The notes under the pieces were generated by a model, which saw nothing but the letters and a program-made list of their open reading frames with translations, did not search any database and was not told where the DNA came from. This document shows, in pieces, positions 1 through 8,307 of a stretch of 64,000 nucleotides of DNA. Position numbers and translations under genes: made by a program. Location: positions 806,001 to 870,000 of the forward strand of contig CAZRRJ010000001.1 in the NCBI GenBank assembly GCA_964602515.1, read 5' to 3'. Position 1 is the first letter of the stretch. Every line of letters begins with the position of its first letter. The stretch is from Carboxylicivirga sp964602515. GTDB lineage: Bacteria > Bacteroidota > Bacteroidia > Bacteroidales > Marinilabiliaceae.

Positions 1-1788
1 TACTAATTTTATTTCACTATCGCTTATTAAGCTGTATGGCTTGGTTAAGGTTTGATAAAATGAAGTAAAAGCATTATTTTTAAAATGGTTGATTTCACCT
101 GCGAGCGAAATATTTTTGACTGTTGCATCTATTCCCTTTTTATTCCAAAACGAATGCCACCGCTCTAATTGAGCCTTTTGCTTTTCTTTTGACAACAACA
201 AAATACCCGGACTACTCATTGAGCGTACTACACCACTTCCAGTTAAACGATCAAAGACAGCCTGATTTTTCTCCATCTTATTTAAGGCTCCATTTACGGT
301 ACTATCTGACACAACAACGTAAATAGCACTTGATGCTTCTGAGCTAATAGTTTTTAACTTTTGCTCTGTCTTTTGTAATTCATCCGGTAAATAGTTCAAA
401 TTGGCAATATCAGCATCGAAACCAATGGTTTTCCCCGTAAGATAAAACACTATTGAAGCTACCATAACCCCAAGTAGCCATGTTTTTTTTGCGTGGAAAT
501 TGTATGATGCCAATTGATCAAACAATAGATTTTTATCTTGTTTAACAGCATGCTTTTGCCCCTTAAACAACAAAGGCAAACATATTAAAACAAATATTGA
601 AGCACCTATAACACTTAAACCTGCAAAGAGTCCCAGTTGATTTAAAGCCTGTGAGTTAACCACATTCAAACAGAAGAATGCGCTTGCCGTAGTAAGACTA
701 CTCATTATCACAGGATTAGAAATATCATTAAGAATCTGTTTGGCTGAATGCCCGAAGCGAACATGGGAAAAATAGTGCAATGAAAAATCAATGGAGATAC
801 CAACCAGGATAGCACCTACTCCTAAAGATATAGCAGATAAGGTTGGATAAGTAATTGACAATATACTTAAAGCAACTCCAACTCCAAGCACAACCGGTAA
901 AAACAAAAATAGCAGTATTCTTACCTTTCTAAAAACAAATAAAAAGAGGAGTAAAAGCAATATAACAGCAATGGATATAGTAATCAGTATATCCTTTTGT
1001 ACTCGATTAGCATTTGCTACTGCAACAGCTGTACCTCCATAATACTCAACCAGAACATCATTTGTAAAAGAGGCTTTTATATGCGCGTTAATACGCTCTA
1101 TTAATACCCGGTTTTGTTTCGTATTTTTTGATGAGTAGGCAGGATCAATAAAGCATAAAACATGCTTTTTATCTTTTGTAAATATGTGTGATTTATAGAG
1201 TGTAAAATTTTTATCAAGCTGAAATACTTTTAGTCGTTCTAAATACCGTGGTACTATACTTAAGGGATCATTAAGGATATATTTAGATGCTCCAAAGCCT
1301 GTGGGGGCAATAATACTGCGATAATTCTTTTTCATTAAACCACTCAGGTTAGCTGGCTTAACTATGGTATCAAGATAGGCATAATCTGCATCCGACATAT
1401 AAAATGGTAAGTTACGATAGAAATAATCGTACACTTTTTTAATGGCTGATTCATCAACGCTCTTCCTTACATTTTTAACCAATGCTGTATCATTCTCTAA
1501 AAATGCCCCTAAACTATCAATAACCTGAATAAGCCGCCTGGCATCAGTCTGTGTCGAATCTTTAAGCGAGGCAATAAAAATGATCTGATCAGCAAACTTT
1601 GAATTAGAAAATATTTTGCTCATCTCCGATATCCTGTCATCCATTGGTATCAGGGATGAGATATCTTCTTCTAACTTAACCTTATGAATTAAGAAAGCCA
1701 TACCAATAACCAATAGAAGTAAAACGGCAGTAAAACTTCTTTTTGACTGATTGAAAACGGTATACAATAAGGTAAATATACTATGCAT
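1..1788 (-). CDS. MMPL/RND-family exporter, partial (cut by the left window edge)
   Basis: 596 residues are present from the ATG at 1788 and no stop is reached before base 1. The protein has an N-terminal membrane anchor (about residues 17-35), a large soluble domain, then a block of membrane helices from about residue 268 that includes the conserved stretch VGISIDFSLHY (about 328-338), and a second soluble domain that runs off the window. This is the layout of MMPL-type RND transporters, which in aryl polyene loci are thought to carry the finished lipid out of the inner membrane. It is the last visible gene of the long minus-strand pigment operon, 8 bases after the glycosyltransferase stop, and stands in the same locus as a LolA-like protein and a lipoprotein. 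The family is clear; the cargo is inferred from context. Confidence 0.88.
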   Translation of the reverse strand, partial: MHSIFTLLYTVFNQSKRSFTAVLLLLVIGMAFLIHKVKLEEDISSLIPMDDRISEMSKIFSNSKFADQIIFIASLKDSTQTDARRLIQVIDSLGAFLENDTALVKNVRKSVDESAIKKVYDYFYRNLPFYMSDADYAYLDTIVKPANLSGLMKKNYRSIIAPTGFGASKYILNDPLSIVPRYLERLKVFQLDKNFTLYKSHIFTKDKKHVLCFIDPAYSSKNTKQNRVLIERINAHIKASFTNDVLVEYYGGTAVAVANANRVQKDILITISIAVILLLLLFLFVFRKVRILLFLFLPVVLGVGVALSILSITYPTLSAISLGVGAILVGISIDFSLHYFSHVRFGHSAKQILNDISNPVIMSSLTTASAFFCLNVVNSQALNQLGLFAGLSVIGASIFVLICLPLLFKGQKHAVKQDKNLLFDQLASYNFHAKKTWLLGVMVASIVFYLTGKTIGFDADIANLNYLPDELQKTEQKLKTISSEASSAIYVVVSDSTVNGALNKMEKNQAVFDRLTGSGVVRSMSSPGILLLSKEKQKAQLERWHSFWNKKGIDATVKNISLAGEINHFKNNAFTSFYQTLTKPYSLISDSEIKLV

Positions 1789-1796
1789 TAGCCGGC

Positions 1797-2957
1797 TTAC
1801 TTAATTTTGGTTAAGGACAACAACAAATAACTCAGTAAATAAAAGAAGGCACCCATTACAACAGAAAGTGCAATTGCGCCAATAATATATTGCTGTATAT
1901 TAGCACCTATATCAGATAGTTTAAGAGACATATCAACCTGCCATGACCCCTGCCCCATTAAAAAGCTTCCGCATACATAGCTTAAATATATGATTGCCGG
2001 AATCATTGGAGGTAAACTAATATTGGCTGCCACAAAAAAAATAGCCTTATTAAGTTTCAGCCAGTGTGCAATTAAGAAACCAACCAATAATTGATATCCC
2101 CAAATTGGAAAAATTCCCATAAAAATACCAAAACCTATTGCCGCTGCAATTTTCCCTTTGGTTTCGTTACCATTTATAATTTGAGCCCGGATAATTTCTT
2201 TCAGGCTTTTACCTTTAAACTCCCGCACTATCATACGTGGACGATAAAACAACAAAGCCAGTGTTACAAGTACAGTATTTAAAATACTGATTCTCACAAA
2301 ATCAGCAAATGGGCGAAAATGAGTAATACGTTCTTCCTGACTTGGATAATACACATCAATTGGTAAACATTTTACTTCAATTCCTTTCCAGGCTGCGCGT
2401 ACAATTACTTCAATCTCAAACTCATATTTACTACAAACCCACTTGGTATCGGCTAATCTTTTGATTGGATAAAGTCGAAATCCGGACTGTGTATCTGGAA
2501 GCTTAATACCAGTTTCGACCGAAAACCAAAAGTTTGAAAAATTATTAGCAAAACTGCTTGATTTTGGCTGATCCTTTCCAACCATAAACCGACTACCAAT
2601 AAACAAGCTATTAGGACGCTTTTTAACAGCCTCTATAAAAGTTGGTATATCTTTGGCATAGTGTTGTCCGTCTGAATCAAGCGTAATGGCATAGTCATAT
2701 CCCATAGCCAGCGCCTTTTTAAACCCTTGGCGTATGGCATAACCTTTTCCTTTGTTTACATCATAACTTACACATTCAATTTCAGATACTTTTTCAAGTA
2801 TTTCGGCACTTGAATCAGTACTTCCATCATTAACGACTATAATACTGGATGTATATGATTTAACATCATTGATAACACTTAATAATGTTTGTTCATTATT
2901 ATAAGTCGGTATTATAACACAACATTTTAACTCATCTATCTCTCCAGCTGATTCCAT
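1797..2957 (-). CDS. glycosyltransferase family 2 with C-terminal DUF2062 membrane domain
   Basis: 386 residues. The N-terminal half is a GT-A fold glycosyltransferase: CCVIIPTYNN near residue 12, VVNDGSTD near 41, a TLDSDGQH metal-binding DxD region near 92, and a GSRFM loop near 122. The C-terminal part (from about 250) is a DUF2062 domain with several membrane helices and the GFGIFMGIFPIWGYQ stretch. This two-domain form is a recurrent member of aryl polyene clusters, where it is presumed to add a sugar to the polyene lipid head group at the inner membrane. The start is supported by a clear GGAGGT six bases before the ATG, uncommon in this window. Eighteen bases separate it from the dehydratase gene upstream. 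Donor and acceptor sugars cannot be read from the sequence. Confidence 0.9.
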   Translation of the reverse strand: MESAGEIDELKCCVIIPTYNNEQTLLSVINDVKSYTSSIIVVNDGSTDSSAEILEKVSEIECVSYDVNKGKGYAIRQGFKKALAMGYDYAITLDSDGQHYAKDIPTFIEAVKKRPNSLFIGSRFMVGKDQPKSSSFANNFSNFWFSVETGIKLPDTQSGFRLYPIKRLADTKWVCSKYEFEIEVIVRAAWKGIEVKCLPIDVYYPSQEERITHFRPFADFVRISILNTVLVTLALLFYRPRMIVREFKGKSLKEIIRAQIINGNETKGKIAAAIGFGIFMGIFPIWGYQLLVGFLIAHWLKLNKAIFFVAANISLPPMIPAIIYLSYVCGSFLMGQGSWQVDMSLKLSDIGANIQQYIIGAIALSVVMGAFFYLLSYLLLSLTKIK

Positions 2958-2975
2958 TATACCTCCAAACTATAA

Positions 2976-3341
2976 TTATCGTTTAAAAACAGATCTCATC
3001 TTAAAGTAATTTGTGTCGTCCTTATGCATAAGTGCATTTACCACAAGTAAATTCTCTTCTTTCCATTTCAGCTTTACATCTAATTGTAATGTATTAAGCT
3101 TTCCTGGTTCAATAAAATTCAGGAATTTAATATCACGGGCACTTACCAACTGAAAATCTTCTTCTAAGTATTTATTTAAAACTTCTTTTACCATCTGAAC
3201 CTGACAAACACCTGGAGCAATGGGTAAACCTGGAAAATGTCCGTCATATATTTTGCTTGATACATTTAACTCAAGCTTTACACAAAAGAAATCTCCAGAC
3301 AGTGTAGCTTCGCCACATGTAAAAAAATTATTCATTAACAT
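2976..3341 (-). CDS. FabZ-like 3-hydroxyacyl-ACP dehydratase (hotdog fold)
   Basis: 121 residues, one hotdog domain. The segment YDGHFPGLPIAPGVCQVQM (about 32-50) carries the HFPGxPxxPGV signature of FabZ-type dehydratases, including the usual catalytic His. The Glu normally found on the following helix is not obvious: the helix reads QVQMVKEVLNKYL. It should remove water from 3-hydroxyacyl-ACP intermediates to create the conjugated double bonds of the polyene. It is one of two dehydratases in the locus, the other being at 10552-10965, which resembles the FabA/FabZ pair use described for aryl polyenes. It starts just 1 base after the stop of the lipoprotein gene. An alternative start at Met3 would remove two residues. 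Confidence 0.85.
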   Translation of the reverse strand: MLMNNFFTCGEATLSGDFFCVKLELNVSSKIYDGHFPGLPIAPGVCQVQMVKEVLNKYLEEDFQLVSARDIKFLNFIEPGKLNTLQLDVKLKWKEENLLVVNALMHKDDTNYFKMRSVFKR

Positions 3342-3342
3342 A

Positions 3343-3933
3343 CTAACTAACTTTAATCAATTTCAACTTCATACTAAACCCAATTCCTTTATTCTTAAAA
3401 TGAACCTGTGCCGGTATGCCCTTGTTGTAATTTTCCAATTCTACCTGAATTCCATTTATCAAACGCCGCTTACGAATCTGTTGAATATGGTCATCAGAAC
3501 TGGTAGAATACAATATTCCTTTATTACTCTTGTAGGTCGATTCTGATTTTGGTTTAATTAAAGGGATTCGATCAATTAATAAAGCCAAATCTTCAGCTAA
3601 AATACCCTGTGCTTTTTTACTCTGAAATAAGCTACTTGCTTTTCGTACTTCAATAGTATTATTCACACTGTAAAACTCACATATCGTCAAACCAACTTCA
3701 CTTAGCAATACAATATTATAATCATTGCTATCAACATTGTATTTAAAAAGTATTAAGCCCGAAAAAAAACTACCAAAAACCTCTATTTTAGCCTTATACA
3801 AAGCCGTAGTATAATTACCGGGTAATGGGGACGATAATTCGTGGCTGCGGTATTTGCTCATTGTTTTTAATGGTGAGCATGATATCATAAGCACACTACT
3901 TAACAGTAAACAAGTGATCAGGCAGTACCTCAT
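3343..3933 (-). CDS. outer-membrane lipoprotein of the pigment locus (possibly DUF3261-like)
   Basis: 196 residues. The N terminus is a lipoprotein signal: positive Arg2, a hydrophobic stretch to about residue 17 and a lipobox LMISC with the lipidated Cys near residue 19. The rest looks like a beta-rich soluble domain with no catalytic motif that I recognise. Aryl polyene clusters usually encode a DUF3261 lipoprotein next to LolA, proposed to receive the lipid at the outer membrane as LolB does, and gene position and size fit that role. Assignment to DUF3261 is by context more than by residues. The start codon overlaps the end of the LolA-like gene by 38 bases, so translation is probably coupled. 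Confidence 0.7.
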   Translation of the reverse strand: MRYCLITCLLLSSVLMISCSPLKTMSKYRSHELSSPLPGNYTTALYKAKIEVFGSFFSGLILFKYNVDSNDYNIVLLSEVGLTICEFYSVNNTIEVRKASSLFQSKKAQGILAEDLALLIDRIPLIKPKSESTYKSNKGILYSTSSDDHIQQIRKRRLINGIQVELENYNKGIPAQVHFKNKGIGFSMKLKLIKVS

Positions 3934-4525
3934 TAAATTGCTTATTTATAAAATTTATTTCAGTAAAGTCATCCTGCTCTTCATACATAATAACCTGATC
4001 AACTGAGAAATCAGATTTATTTATACGTATTTTAATTTTACTGATGACTCCCTTTAACTCATCCACATTTGGCTCTAAATAAACCAGGTATTGTTTTTCT
4101 CCTTCAAAAGCTTCAACCGAAAATTTGTCGTCAGTAAATACTGTTCCATTCACCGAACTAATAATGAGCTCACTTATTTGTGAGAACATTTTATTCGATT
4201 CAATATCATACTCACTTTTCTGTCCGTCTGTTTCAATAATAAAAGTACCTTGATTTATTACAATCAAATATTCAAACGGATCAATATACTCCCATCTTAA
4301 GCGATTCTTTTTGTCAAAATACAATTTACCACTTGAAGCAATCACTTCATCCAGGTATTGCATTTGTTTTTGCTGCAAAAAATCACAAGAGACAGAACGC
4401 GTCTCCTTTGTTTTTTCAAGCATTTCTTGTTGTAATGCATCAACACTTATTGGTTTATCACTACCTTGCCCCTTAATATGTAAGGAGATAAACAAAACTA
4501 TCAGACCGACTAAAAACTGTTTCAT
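3896..4525 (-). CDS. LolA-like periplasmic lipid carrier protein
   Basis: 209 residues with a Sec signal peptide (hydrophobic to about residue 17, then HIKGQ). The mature part shows LolA-family features: a long N-terminal helix, KTKETRSVSCDFLQQKQM, followed by repeated beta strands with GKLYFDKKNRLRWEY, the characteristic surface-to-barrel strand pair. LolA carries lipoproteins across the periplasm; paralogues within aryl polyene loci are believed to carry the pigment lipid between the MMPL exporter and an outer-membrane acceptor. The next gene, a lipoprotein, overlaps this one by 38 bases, which suits a carrier-acceptor pair. A housekeeping lolA is expected elsewhere, so no symbol is assigned. 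Confidence 0.87.
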   Translation of the reverse strand: MKQFLVGLIVLFISLHIKGQGSDKPISVDALQQEMLEKTKETRSVSCDFLQQKQMQYLDEVIASSGKLYFDKKNRLRWEYIDPFEYLIVINQGTFIIETDGQKSEYDIESNKMFSQISELIISSVNGTVFTDDKFSVEAFEGEKQYLVYLEPNVDELKGVISKIKIRINKSDFSVDQVIMYEEQDDFTEINFINKQFNEVLPDHLFTVK

Positions 4526-4547
4526 TTGCGCCTTTTTTAGTACCGTA

Positions 4548-5288
4548 TCAGCTCAATGCTACGGCTTTTAAATTATTTTGCTTACAATAAATTAATGTTT
4601 GCTCCAATATGCTTATAATATTGATATTGGTATCGTGAAACAAAACAATACTTCCCGGACGAATATTTCGTTTTACAATTTGCATCACCCTTTCAGGTGT
4701 ACGACATGTATCCTTGGTACGAATGCTCCACCCAACACACCTCCTGCCCATCCTTCGTAAAACCAGTGCAATAAAATTATTGAGTACACCAAAAGGAGGA
4801 CGAAAAAGCACCGGTCTTTTTCCGGTGATCTGTTCAATTAATTCATCCGTTTTATCTATGGATTGCTTTATTTTTGATACAGACCATAATGGGAATAGAA
4901 CAGAATGCTCATAAGTATGATTACCAATTACATGTCCTTCATTATACATCTGTCGTAACAGCCCTTCATGCCCCTTTATTTTATATCCAATACAAAAAAA
5001 GGTAGCTTTGGCCTCATACTTTCTAAGCAATTCTATTATTTGTGTTGTTAATTCTGCATCCGGCCCATCATCAAATGTTAAGGCTACTTCACGTTTACCA
5101 GGATTAATTGTTGATACTGAGCTAATAAATAAATTGAGTTTCATGGTGGATACGCCTATCACAACCAGTACAAGTAGTATAATACTAAGCGTGGCGACCA
5201 AAATATAACTCAAACGAGTGCTATCTACAGTCAACAGAACGGCAGAAATACTAGCTAGATAAATGATTATGAGCGTATAAAATCTCAT
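4548..5288 (-). CDS. polysaccharide deacetylase (NodB domain), membrane anchored
   Basis: 246 residues. Two hydrophobic segments lie near the N terminus (about 4-20 and 28-45), then a NodB-type carbohydrate esterase 4 domain: VALTFDDGPDAE (about 68-79, metal-binding Asp pair), a GNHTYEHS motif (about 121-128, two metal-binding His), RPPFGVLNN (about 162-170) and a terminal LFHDTN motif. All the metal and catalytic residues of the family are present, so it should be an active amide or ester deacetylase facing the periplasm. In this operon it may tailor the sugar put on by the GT2 protein, or trim an acyl group; the substrate is unknown. It starts 1 base after the stop of the ketosynthase-like gene upstream. 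Confidence 0.88.
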   Translation of the reverse strand: MRFYTLIIIYLASISAVLLTVDSTRLSYILVATLSIILLVLVVIGVSTMKLNLFISSVSTINPGKREVALTFDDGPDAELTTQIIELLRKYEAKATFFCIGYKIKGHEGLLRQMYNEGHVIGNHTYEHSVLFPLWSVSKIKQSIDKTDELIEQITGKRPVLFRPPFGVLNNFIALVLRRMGRRCVGWSIRTKDTCRTPERVMQIVKRNIRPGSIVLFHDTNINIISILEQTLIYCKQNNLKAVALS

Positions 5289-5289
5289 T

Positions 5290-6273
5290 TTATTCTTTTA
5301 AAGATAATACCATAAGGCTATGCTCATTCCCAAAACGATTGTACACCAAAACATTTCTCAACTCTTGGATTTCAATATCATTCTTACGCCATACTGCAGG
5401 AACCTCCTTTTGTTCCAATGCTTTAACAGCCAACCATAGTGCTAATGCAGAAGCAGTACCAAATTCGCCCATAAATGGCTTATACCACACATAAGGCTTG
5501 TCACAAAACATATTGTGTAATTCTGTGTAAGCCTGATCATTATCACAATTATCACCCCCAATAAGTAAATCAATATCAGCTAACGATAAAGAAAAACCAT
5601 TTAACTCTTTTTCAAAATCACAATGTGGCGAATAAATAATCTTAAGTCCATTAAATACAATCGGGCTCTTTTCTGAACTTAATACAAAAAAACCTGCTCC
5701 TTCGCCCAGCTTGTTCTTGCTGTAACAGTACGACTGATTTAATAAACCGGCAAGCGACTCTGGAATTTCATCTACTCCTCCAACCAATACATCCTTACCC
5801 TCGTTATCCCATAACAGCATTTGAGCATCTAACAAAGCTGTTTCAAAAGAACTATGCATTTGCGAGAATGTAAAATTATAATTCTTACACCCTAAAAGAA
5901 GTGCTACCTGCCCTGCAATTGTATTATGAGTTGATTGAATAAAAGCTGTTGGATTGGGCAACTCTTCGTTTCCCTCAATTAACTGCGTCAAGAAAGTATC
6001 CGTATCTTTTAAGCACCCCAAAGCAGTACCTACAATAATTGCATCTGGTATTTCAATCCCAGCCTCTTGAAGTGCCAGCTTACTACAACACACTCCATTA
6101 CGAATAATCGGACTCATCCGGCGTAATAACTTGGGACTTATATACTTCTTATATTCAGGTCTTACACACTCGCCAAAAGGTGTATCTAACTCAACTATAT
6201 CATGAGGTAAGCCATTGGACTCAAAAGAATTTTGAGCACTAATACAAGCTGATGATTTAATATAAAGCTCCAT
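5290..6273 (-). CDS. ketosynthase-like protein lacking all catalytic residues (chain-length-factor type)
   Basis: 327 residues from the ATG at 6273 (MELYIKSS), chosen because it lies 4 bases after the stop of the active ketosynthase; an upstream in-frame ATG would overlap that gene by 83 bases. The thiolase fold can be followed by aligning it to its neighbour: QMHSSFETAL matches TACSSGVNAL, so the nucleophile Cys is replaced by His; LIGGDNCDND replaces the NVHGTGT loop and GEFGTA replaces GHTLAG, so both catalytic His are gone. It cannot condense by itself. By analogy with ketosynthase/chain-length-factor pairs it should form a heterodimer with the protein encoded directly upstream and help set polyene length. 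Confidence 0.82.
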   Translation of the reverse strand: MELYIKSSACISAQNSFESNGLPHDIVELDTPFGECVRPEYKKYISPKLLRRMSPIIRNGVCCSKLALQEAGIEIPDAIIVGTALGCLKDTDTFLTQLIEGNEELPNPTAFIQSTHNTIAGQVALLLGCKNYNFTFSQMHSSFETALLDAQMLLWDNEGKDVLVGGVDEIPESLAGLLNQSYCYSKNKLGEGAGFFVLSSEKSPIVFNGLKIIYSPHCDFEKELNGFSLSLADIDLLIGGDNCDNDQAYTELHNMFCDKPYVWYKPFMGEFGTASALALWLAVKALEQKEVPAVWRKNDIEIQELRNVLVYNRFGNEHSLMVLSLKE

Positions 6274-6277
6274 AAAA

Positions 6278-7465
6278 CTACTTCGAAAAAATGACTGTTG
6301 AATTATTACCCCCAAAGCCAAATGAATTAGACATAACATGTTTAACGCCTGCCCCTTCAATAACTTCCTGATTTGGTATCAGCTCCAAATCGTTAATTGG
6401 AGTAGAAAAATTAAGGTTCGGATAAATAATATCTTTTACTATTGAAAGTACTGAAAATACCGACTCAATACCAGCTGCTCCTGCTAAAGTATGGCCAGTA
6501 TATGACTTTGTTGAAGAGAATATTGGTACCTTCCCTTTTCCAAACACACGGTTTAAAGCCATACCTTCTGAATGATCGTTATTCTCAGTTCCGGTACCAT
6601 GCACATTAATATAATCAATATCATTCTTTTCTACTCCACTCATTAGTAAAGCTTTTGTCATAGACCTAAATGCACCTTCGCCATCAGGAGATGAAGCCGT
6701 TTGGTGGTAAGCGTCATTAGCATTGGCATAGCCTGTCACTTGACACAAACAGTGCTTTGCTTCATCAGCCCTTTCCAGTACAACAAACCCGGCTCCTTCA
6801 GCCAGATTAAGACCTTTCCTATTGGCATCAAATGGCTTACAAAAATCACGATCCAGTATCATTAATGAATTAAAACCGTTTAATGTAAACATAGTTAAAG
6901 CATCTACTCCTCCAACAATAACCCTGTCTAACTGATTATACTTCAACAAACGTGCGCCATGAATTAAAGCATTTACCCCAGATGAACAAGCTGTATTTAG
7001 CGTAGTATAATAAGCTGTAGTTTCTAAAAAATCAGCTACTTTAAATGTTGAATCACCACATGGATGCGTTGATAAATAGTTGATATTATCAGGCTGTTGA
7101 AGGTAATTTTGCTCCGTAATATCCATTCCTCCAACAGTTGTTGAAGATACAATTCCTGTACGTTTTTTTACCCCATTAGTATCAAGTGACATCTGTAAAG
7201 CCTCCCGGGCTGCCAACATAGCCAACAAACTGGTTCTGCTATATAACTTAGCATCTTTAGCAGGTAAATTCAACATTTCACATAGCTCACTGTTGTGTTT
7301 TTTTACCTCACCTAACTTAAACCTATCTTTATGAACCGTTTTCAGGTATCGGATATTATCAATTCCCGAACGTTTGGACTTTAATGCAGCCCAACACTCA
7401 TCTACATTTGTTCCAATGGAACAAATGGCTCCTATACCAGTCACTACAATACTACTATTCTTCAT
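6278..7465 (-). CDS. beta-ketoacyl-ACP synthase (KAS II/FabF-like), catalytically complete
   Basis: 395 residues, full FabF length. Catalytic residues are all visible: Cys160 in TACSSG, His289 in NVHGTGT, Lys320 and His325 in TGHTLAG, plus the C-terminal SFGFGGNN. It performs decarboxylative condensation of malonyl-ACP with the growing chain. It is flanked by an ACP upstream (stop immediately before the ATG) and by the inactive ketosynthase homologue downstream, the order of type II polyketide minimal sets (ACP, KS, CLF). This pair is therefore the best candidate for the main chain-elongating enzyme of the polyene. No truncation or unusual residue is seen. Confidence 0.92.
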   Translation of the reverse strand: MKNSSIVVTGIGAICSIGTNVDECWAALKSKRSGIDNIRYLKTVHKDRFKLGEVKKHNSELCEMLNLPAKDAKLYSRTSLLAMLAAREALQMSLDTNGVKKRTGIVSSTTVGGMDITEQNYLQQPDNINYLSTHPCGDSTFKVADFLETTAYYTTLNTACSSGVNALIHGARLLKYNQLDRVIVGGVDALTMFTLNGFNSLMILDRDFCKPFDANRKGLNLAEGAGFVVLERADEAKHCLCQVTGYANANDAYHQTASSPDGEGAFRSMTKALLMSGVEKNDIDYINVHGTGTENNDHSEGMALNRVFGKGKVPIFSSTKSYTGHTLAGAAGIESVFSVLSIVKDIIYPNLNFSTPINDLELIPNQEVIEGAGVKHVMSNSFGFGGNNSTVIFSK

Positions 7466-7720
7466 TTAGCGGTTGCTTTCAATATAATCTGCAAGAGTTT
7501 GAACGGAGGTCATAATGTCTTTTCCTTTTTTAGGATCGGCCAGTTTAATACCATATTCTTTTTCGAGTAAAACGATAATTTCCAAAGCATCAATAGAATC
7601 TAATGCCAGGCCATCATCACCAAATAATAAATCATTATCAGCAATATCAGATATTTCAATATCTTCCAAGTTTAATTGCTCAATAAGTTGTGCTTTCAGT
7701 TGTTCTTTTAACTCATTCAT
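7466..7720 (-). CDS. acyl carrier protein
   Basis: 84 residues, acidic, typical ACP length. The phosphopantetheine attachment site is Ser42 in the motif ALDSIDALE, where most ACPs have DSLD or DSID. Helices 2 and 3 (about 42-56 and 68-82) are intact. It carries malonyl and polyene intermediates for the adjacent ketosynthases. It is the first of two ACPs in the locus; the second, at 12948-13187, has GLESLDFVD and differs strongly in sequence, so the two may serve different stages such as loading and extension. It abuts the ketosynthase gene with no spacer and follows the half-ketosynthase gene by 11 bases. Confidence 0.93.
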   Translation of the reverse strand: MNELKEQLKAQLIEQLNLEDIEISDIADNDLLFGDDGLALDSIDALEIIVLLEKEYGIKLADPKKGKDIMTSVQTLADYIESNR

Positions 7721-7731
7721 GATATCTTTTT

Positions 7732-8307
7732 TTAATCTTCTTTTTTACATAACATTAGCCGTGCGCTGTAGTTGCTGCAATGATCCACATCAAGCCATCC
7801 TACTAAAGCATATTTCGTAGCAGTTGTTTTAAAAAGTACATCAGTATAATTAAGTAGTATCTCTTTATTATACTCCGGTTGAACAAAAAACATGTGCTCT
7901 CCATAAAATTTATGCTTTATACTCAACTCTCCAATAACAATATTGGGCAGGGTATATACAAAAACAGCAGGACTTGGAATATCTGCAATTGTTTTTTGAT
8001 ATTTTACATCTGTATTAAGTGATGCCGATGCATTGGCAAATACCATGGCTACACTATCCGACTCTTTTTCAACTTTCTCATTATCAAGAATCAATTCACA
8101 AGCCAACAGACCTAACTTGCACAGAGAATCCATTTTAAAAAACTTACTGTACTTCAGATCAAGATGTTTATATAAGGCTTTAAGAAACGAGCCAAGATCA
8201 GTTGTTTCGTCCTTAAATATCTGCGAATTATTAAGCATTACTCTGCCTTGCTCAATCGTTATTTCTTTTACAATCTCACCCATGCTTCTTATAATAAATT
8301 GCGGCAT
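7732..8307 (-). CDS. half-length ketosynthase-like protein (N-terminal thiolase half only)
   Basis: 191 residues if the ATG at 8307 (MPQFIIRS) is used; starts at 8319 or 8283 are also possible, and the last would reduce the overlap with the upstream ketosynthase to 8 bases. I do not recognise a named enzyme, but the order of elements follows the N-terminal half of a ketosynthase: a KMDSLCKLGLLACE helix, VAMVFANASASL where ketosynthases have VGTALG-type strands, a PSPAVFVYTLPN segment, and a terminal VGWLDVD matching VGGVDE. It stops where the second thiolase repeat should begin and has no Cys-His-His set. It probably partners the ketosynthase encoded directly upstream or the ACP directly downstream, in a structural rather than catalytic role. 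Confidence 0.7.
   Translation of the reverse strand: MPQFIIRSMGEIVKEITIEQGRVMLNNSQIFKDETTDLGSFLKALYKHLDLKYSKFFKMDSLCKLGLLACELILDNEKVEKESDSVAMVFANASASLNTDVKYQKTIADIPSPAVFVYTLPNIVIGELSIKHKFYGEHMFFVQPEYNKEILLNYTDVLFKTTATKYALVGWLDVDHCSNYSARLMLCKKED

Noticed and set aside
123..326. Plus-strand ORF of 67 codons
   Set aside because: It is antisense within the long MMPL exporter frame, which is continuous from 1788 to the window edge.
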